Assembly (NCBI RefSeq): GCF_000621485.1
Contig: NZ_JHYF01000001.1
Coordinates: 310,001-374,000, forward strand
Source of the DNA: Alkaliphilus transvaalensis ATCC 700919
GTDB lineage: Bacteria; Bacillota; Clostridia; Peptostreptococcales; Natronincolaceae
Length of the DNA stretch: 64,000 nucleotides
Direction of reading: 5' to 3'
In this document: piece after piece, positions 60,805 to 64,000 of the stretch
Numbering within the stretch: the stretch's first letter is position 1
Layout of the letters: every line of letters starts with the position of its first letter
The notes under the pieces: generated by a model
Told to the model about the DNA's origin: nothing
Databases searched by the model: none
What the model saw: the letters and a program-made list of their open reading frames with translations, nothing else
Program-made: the position numbers and the translations under genes

Positions 60805-61893
60805 TTGATATTGCAGGAAAGAGAAATCCTAATATGGCTTAGTCATATTGGTGGTATAAACCTTAAAACGATAGAAGCGTTTAAAGACTACTTTGGTAGC
60901 TTAGCTGAATTGTGGAATGTTGATGAAAAGCACCTTTATCAAGTATTGGATAAACGTAGAATAATTGCTGATAAAATTACCCAAAATAGGAATAAATCAT
61001 ATTTAGAAAAAATACAACAGAAACTATTAGAGGAGAACATTAAACCAATCACAATTGGAGAGGATCACTACCCAGATAAATTAAGAGACATATATGATCC
61101 TCCATATGTAATATACATAAAAGGTAGTCTTAACTTAGAAAAACCTCTAATATCGATTGTAGGGTCTAGAAAGGCAAGCCCTTATGGTAAATGGGCTGCT
61201 TATCAATTTGCTAAAGAACTGAGTCAATGGGGAATAGGAGTAGTAAGTGGATTAGCTCTTGGTATTGATACCGCCAGCCACAAGGGTGCTTTAGAGAATA
61301 ATGGATATACCATTGGAGTGCTTGGGTGTGGAATTGACAAGTGTTACCCTACAACGAATACAGCTATTATGAATAAAATGATTGATAGTGGATGCATTAT
61401 GGGAGAATACAGTCCAGGAACCCCTCCCCTAAAACACCATTTTCCTGCTAGAAATAGAATCATTAGTGGTATTTCAGATGGGATTATTATTGTAGAAGCT
61501 GCTGAAAAAAGTGGAGCACTAATCACAGTAGATTTTGCCCTAGAACAAGGTAAAGAGATCTATGCACTACCTGGAAACATTAATCAACAGCAAAGCAGAG
61601 GAACTAATTTATTGATTAAAGATGGCGCTAAAATTCTCTTAGGAATCGAAGATATTTTAGAGGATTTAGAGAAAAAATATCCAATAAGACATCAGAATAC
61701 AAATAAGGCTAAAGGTCAATTAAGTCCACTTGAAGAAAAAATCCTTTTAACTGTCAAAGAAGGGCAACCTTCGATTGATCATATTGCCTATAAATGCGGA
61801 ATTAAAGTCAATGAATTAAGTAGTATCTTAACGATTTTAGAACTAAAAGGTTTTATATCACAACTGCCAGGTAAAACTTTTATAGCAAATTGA
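60805..61893 (+). CDS. dprA: DNA-processing protein DprA
   Basis: 362 residues from TTG 60805 (AGGGGGG seven bases upstream); TTG 60787 and 60811 are alternatives. An N-terminal helix-hairpin region is followed by the Rossmann-like core: ISIVGSRKASPYGK (near 110), VVSGLALGIDTASHKGAL (near 150) and FPARNRIISGISDGIIIVEA (near 215). A winged helix (about 310-360) ends the protein. DprA loads RecA on incoming single strands in transformation. Followed by topA in the usual order. Confidence 0.95.
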   Translation: MILQEREILIWLSHIGGINLKTIEAFKDYFGSLAELWNVDEKHLYQVLDKRRIIADKITQNRNKSYLEKIQQKLLEENIKPITIGEDHYPDKLRDIYDPPYVIYIKGSLNLEKPLISIVGSRKASPYGKWAAYQFAKELSQWGIGVVSGLALGIDTASHKGALENNGYTIGVLGCGIDKCYPTTNTAIMNKMIDSGCIMGEYSPGTPPLKHHFPARNRIISGISDGIIIVEAAEKSGALITVDFALEQGKEIYALPGNINQQQSRGTNLLIKDGAKILLGIEDILEDLEKKYPIRHQNTNKAKGQLSPLEEKILLTVKEGQPSIDHIAYKCGIKVNELSSILTILELKGFISQLPGKTFIAN

Positions 61894-61978
61894 TTAATTT
61901 TGATAAATAAGTATATTAATAAGTATAGTAAGATAAACACAACACAGTATTACAGATTACAGATAGGAGGTGGGGTAT

Positions 61979-64000
61979 TTGCCCAAATCTTTAGTAATAG
62001 TTGAATCACCAGCTAAAGCAAAGACAATTAAAAAGTTTCTTGGAGCAAATTATGTGGTGAAGGCTTCGATTGGTCATATTATAGATTTGCCAAAGAGTAA
62101 ACTAGGGGTAGATGTAGAAGATAATTTTAATCCACAATACATAACAATTCGAGGTAAAGGGCCGGTGCTTAAAGAAATTAGACAAGAAGCTAAAAAAGCC
62201 AGTAAAATTCTGTTGGCAACGGACCCCGATAGAGAAGGTGAAGCAATTTCTTGGCATTTAGCCAATGCTTTAAATATATCAGAAGAAACTCCTTGTCGTA
62301 TTGAATTTAATGAAATCACTAAAACTGCTATTAAGGCTGCTATAAAGAAACCAAGGGCAATTAATAAAAGTTTAGTTGATGCTCAACAGGCTAGAAGAGT
62401 TTTAGACAGGTTGGTAGGTTATAAAATAAGCCCCCTTCTTTGGAGAAATATTAGAAAGGGTTTAAGTGCTGGAAGAGTTCAATCTGTTGCAACTAAGCTG
62501 ATTAAAGACCGAGAAGAGGAAATTCAGAACTTTCAACCTGAAGAATATTGGAGCTTAATGCTAGAGGTCGCTAACCAGAAAAAAGAGACCTTTGAAGCAA
62601 AATTTTTCAGTGACCATGAAGGCAAGAAGGATATTAATAATAAGGTCGAAGTAGAGGCTATTTTAAATAACATTGCAAATAAGCAGCTATTGATCACCAA
62701 TATTAAGAAAAGTGAAAAGAAAAGGAATCCTTATTTACCCTTCATAACTAGTACACTGCAACAAGAAGCCTCTAATAAATTGGGATATTCAACTAAAAAG
62801 ACAATGTCAGTGGCACAGCAGCTTTATGAAGGAATTGATCTAGAAAAAGAGGGTACTGTTGGTTTAATTACCTATATGAGAACAGACTCGACAAGGATTT
62901 CTGAAGAAGCTAAAGAAAATACTCATAAATTAATCTTAGAAAGATATGGAGACAAGTATCTAGGGCAGGAAACTGCAAAGAAGAAAGAGAAAAAAGATAT
63001 TCAAGATGCCCATGAAGCAATTCGTCCTACTTATGTGGACAAAGACCCAGATTCCATCAAATCATCATTAACTAGAGATCAATATAAACTCTATAAATTA
63101 ATCTGGGAAAGATTTGTTGCCAGTCAAATGGCTCCAGCGCTATTCGATACACTGGCGGTAGAGTTAGAAGTTGAAAAAAATATTTTTAAAGCTTCGGGTT
63201 CAAGATTAAAGTTTGATGGATTTTTAAAGGTTTATACCCATGCCAGCATCTCAGAGGATATCAATCTTCCTTTGTTAGAGGAAGGCGAAAAGGTTCAGGT
63301 GTTAAAAACAATACCAAAACAACATTTTACTCAACCACCACCTAGGTATACTGAAGCTTCCCTTGTTAAAACAATGGAAGAACTGGGTATAGGTAGACCA
63401 AGTACGTATTCTCCGACTATTTCGACAATTCTATCAAGAGGATATGTAGAAAAGGAAGGTAAGAATCTAAAACCTACAGAGTTAGGTTTTATTGTCACAG
63501 AAATTTTAGTTAATTATTTTGGGGAGGTTCTGGATGTCAATTTTACTGCCGACTTAGAAAGACGATTAGACGAAGTAGAAGATGGTGGTCAAGATTGGAG
63601 AGGACTAATTAAATCTTTTTATGATTCCTTTGAAAAAATGTTAGAAATTGCAGACAAGGATATGGAAGAGATTGACTTAGTGGAAGAAAGTGATGAAATT
63701 TGTAAAGTATGTAGTGCAAAAATGTTAATCAAGCATGGGCGCTATGGTAAATTTCTAGCTTGTTCAAATTATCCTGAGTGTACCCACACCGAACCAATTG
63801 TTAATAAGTTAGGGATCAAATGTCCCGATTGTGAAGAAGGAGAAATTATAGAAAGAAGATCAAAAAGAGGACGATTATTTTATGGATGTAGTGGTTTTCC
63901 ATCTTGTCGATTTGTTTCTTGGGATAGGCCAATAGACCGAAAATGTCCAGAATGCAACCATATTTTGGTTCATAAAAAGAACAAAAAGGGCGAAAAAATC
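61979..64000 (+). CDS. topA: DNA topoisomerase I (3' end cut by the window)
   Basis: 674 codons are visible, in frame to the last base. The start is TTG 61979 with AGGAGGTGGGG upstream. The TOPRIM domain opens with KSLVIVESPAKAKTIKKFLG and has ATDPDREGEAISWHLA near 80; catalytic tyrosine is in GLITYMRTDSTRIS (near 300). C-terminal zinc ribbons are beginning: CKVCSAKM...CSNYPEC and CPDCEEGE...CSGFPSC, then CPECN at the end. It relaxes negative supercoils. The few residues missing cannot be stated. Confidence 0.97.
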   Translation, partial: MPKSLVIVESPAKAKTIKKFLGANYVVKASIGHIIDLPKSKLGVDVEDNFNPQYITIRGKGPVLKEIRQEAKKASKILLATDPDREGEAISWHLANALNISEETPCRIEFNEITKTAIKAAIKKPRAINKSLVDAQQARRVLDRLVGYKISPLLWRNIRKGLSAGRVQSVATKLIKDREEEIQNFQPEEYWSLMLEVANQKKETFEAKFFSDHEGKKDINNKVEVEAILNNIANKQLLITNIKKSEKKRNPYLPFITSTLQQEASNKLGYSTKKTMSVAQQLYEGIDLEKEGTVGLITYMRTDSTRISEEAKENTHKLILERYGDKYLGQETAKKKEKKDIQDAHEAIRPTYVDKDPDSIKSSLTRDQYKLYKLIWERFVASQMAPALFDTLAVELEVEKNIFKASGSRLKFDGFLKVYTHASISEDINLPLLEEGEKVQVLKTIPKQHFTQPPPRYTEASLVKTMEELGIGRPSTYSPTISTILSRGYVEKEGKNLKPTELGFIVTEILVNYFGEVLDVNFTADLERRLDEVEDGGQDWRGLIKSFYDSFEKMLEIADKDMEEIDLVEESDEICKVCSAKMLIKHGRYGKFLACSNYPECTHTEPIVNKLGIKCPDCEEGEIIERRSKRGRLFYGCSGFPSCRFVSWDRPIDRKCPECNHILVHKKNKKGEKI

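Noticed and set aside
2-64000. CRISPR array, tRNA or rRNA genes
   Set aside because: No regularly spaced repeats with unique spacers, no cloverleaf-like or rRNA sequence recognised on either strand.

Overview
This 64 kb window is a low-GC Firmicutes chromosome segment, most likely from an anaerobic, endospore-forming member of the Clostridia. The evidence is an Rnf ferredoxin:NAD+ complex, a SpoIVFA/SpoIVFB-like pair, FapR-controlled type II fatty-acid synthesis with FabK, a probable glutamate 2,3-aminomutase, strong AGGAGG ribosome binding sites, frequent TTG/GTG starts, and AT-rich intergenic DNA. Synteny and the osmolyte-type aminomutase would fit an alkaliphilic or halotolerant genus such as Alkaliphilus, Natronincola or Anaerobranca, but the genus cannot be fixed by eye. 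Nearly everything is on the + strand; only tmcAL, the aminomutase gene and a transposase scar lie on the - strand. I see no tRNA, rRNA or CRISPR array.

Layout. 1-2.4 kb: end of an rnf operon (rnfG', E, A, B). 2.7-10.2 kb: a small membrane-protein/maf block, then radC-mreB-mreC-mreD-mrdA (cell elongation). 10.2-13.1 kb: an insertion into the usual mre-min order, holding a decayed ISL3-type transposase, a small secreted protein gene, and a PadR regulator overlapping an unusual FtsW/RodA-like gene. 13.3-17.3 kb: minCDE, mgsA and a SpoIVFA/SpoIVFB-like pair. 17.9-23.1 kb: B12-type radical SAM protein, DUF2344, ribonuclease G, and rplU-prp-rpmA behind an L21 leader. 23.1-27.6 kb: an accessory stretch with a YgjP-like peptidase, a VOC protein, a DUF5412-like protein, a 21-bp tandem repeat and a membrane Ser/Thr kinase fused to a ParA/MinD-like ATPase. 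27.6-38.5 kb: tmcAL, ackA, yceD-rpmF, then fapR-plsX-fabHKDG-acpP-fabF behind a clear FapR operator.

38.9-52.2 kb: rnc, a radical SAM gene, smc, ftsY, ylxM-ffh-rpsP-khpA, rimM-trmD, rplS (L19-type leader), rbgA, rnhB, yraN: the conserved ribosome-assembly and protein-targeting region. 52.2-60.6 kb: a second accessory stretch around yifB (aminomutase, GNAT, small membrane protein, lipoprotein, YdcF, DUF6054-like, lepB, divergent acyltransferase). 60.8 kb to the end: dprA and topA (cut by the window edge).

The most interesting observations are the kinase-ParA fusion, the PadR-controlled FtsW/RodA homologue with a permease-prefix domain, a pair of ~165-200 bp dispersed intergenic repeats 41 kb apart, a recurrent short intergenic motif, a GC-rich potential structured RNA at 24.4 kb, and residue substitutions that mark the aminomutase as glutamate- rather than lysine-specific. 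None of these is proven to be a new system; each is listed with the test that would decide it.
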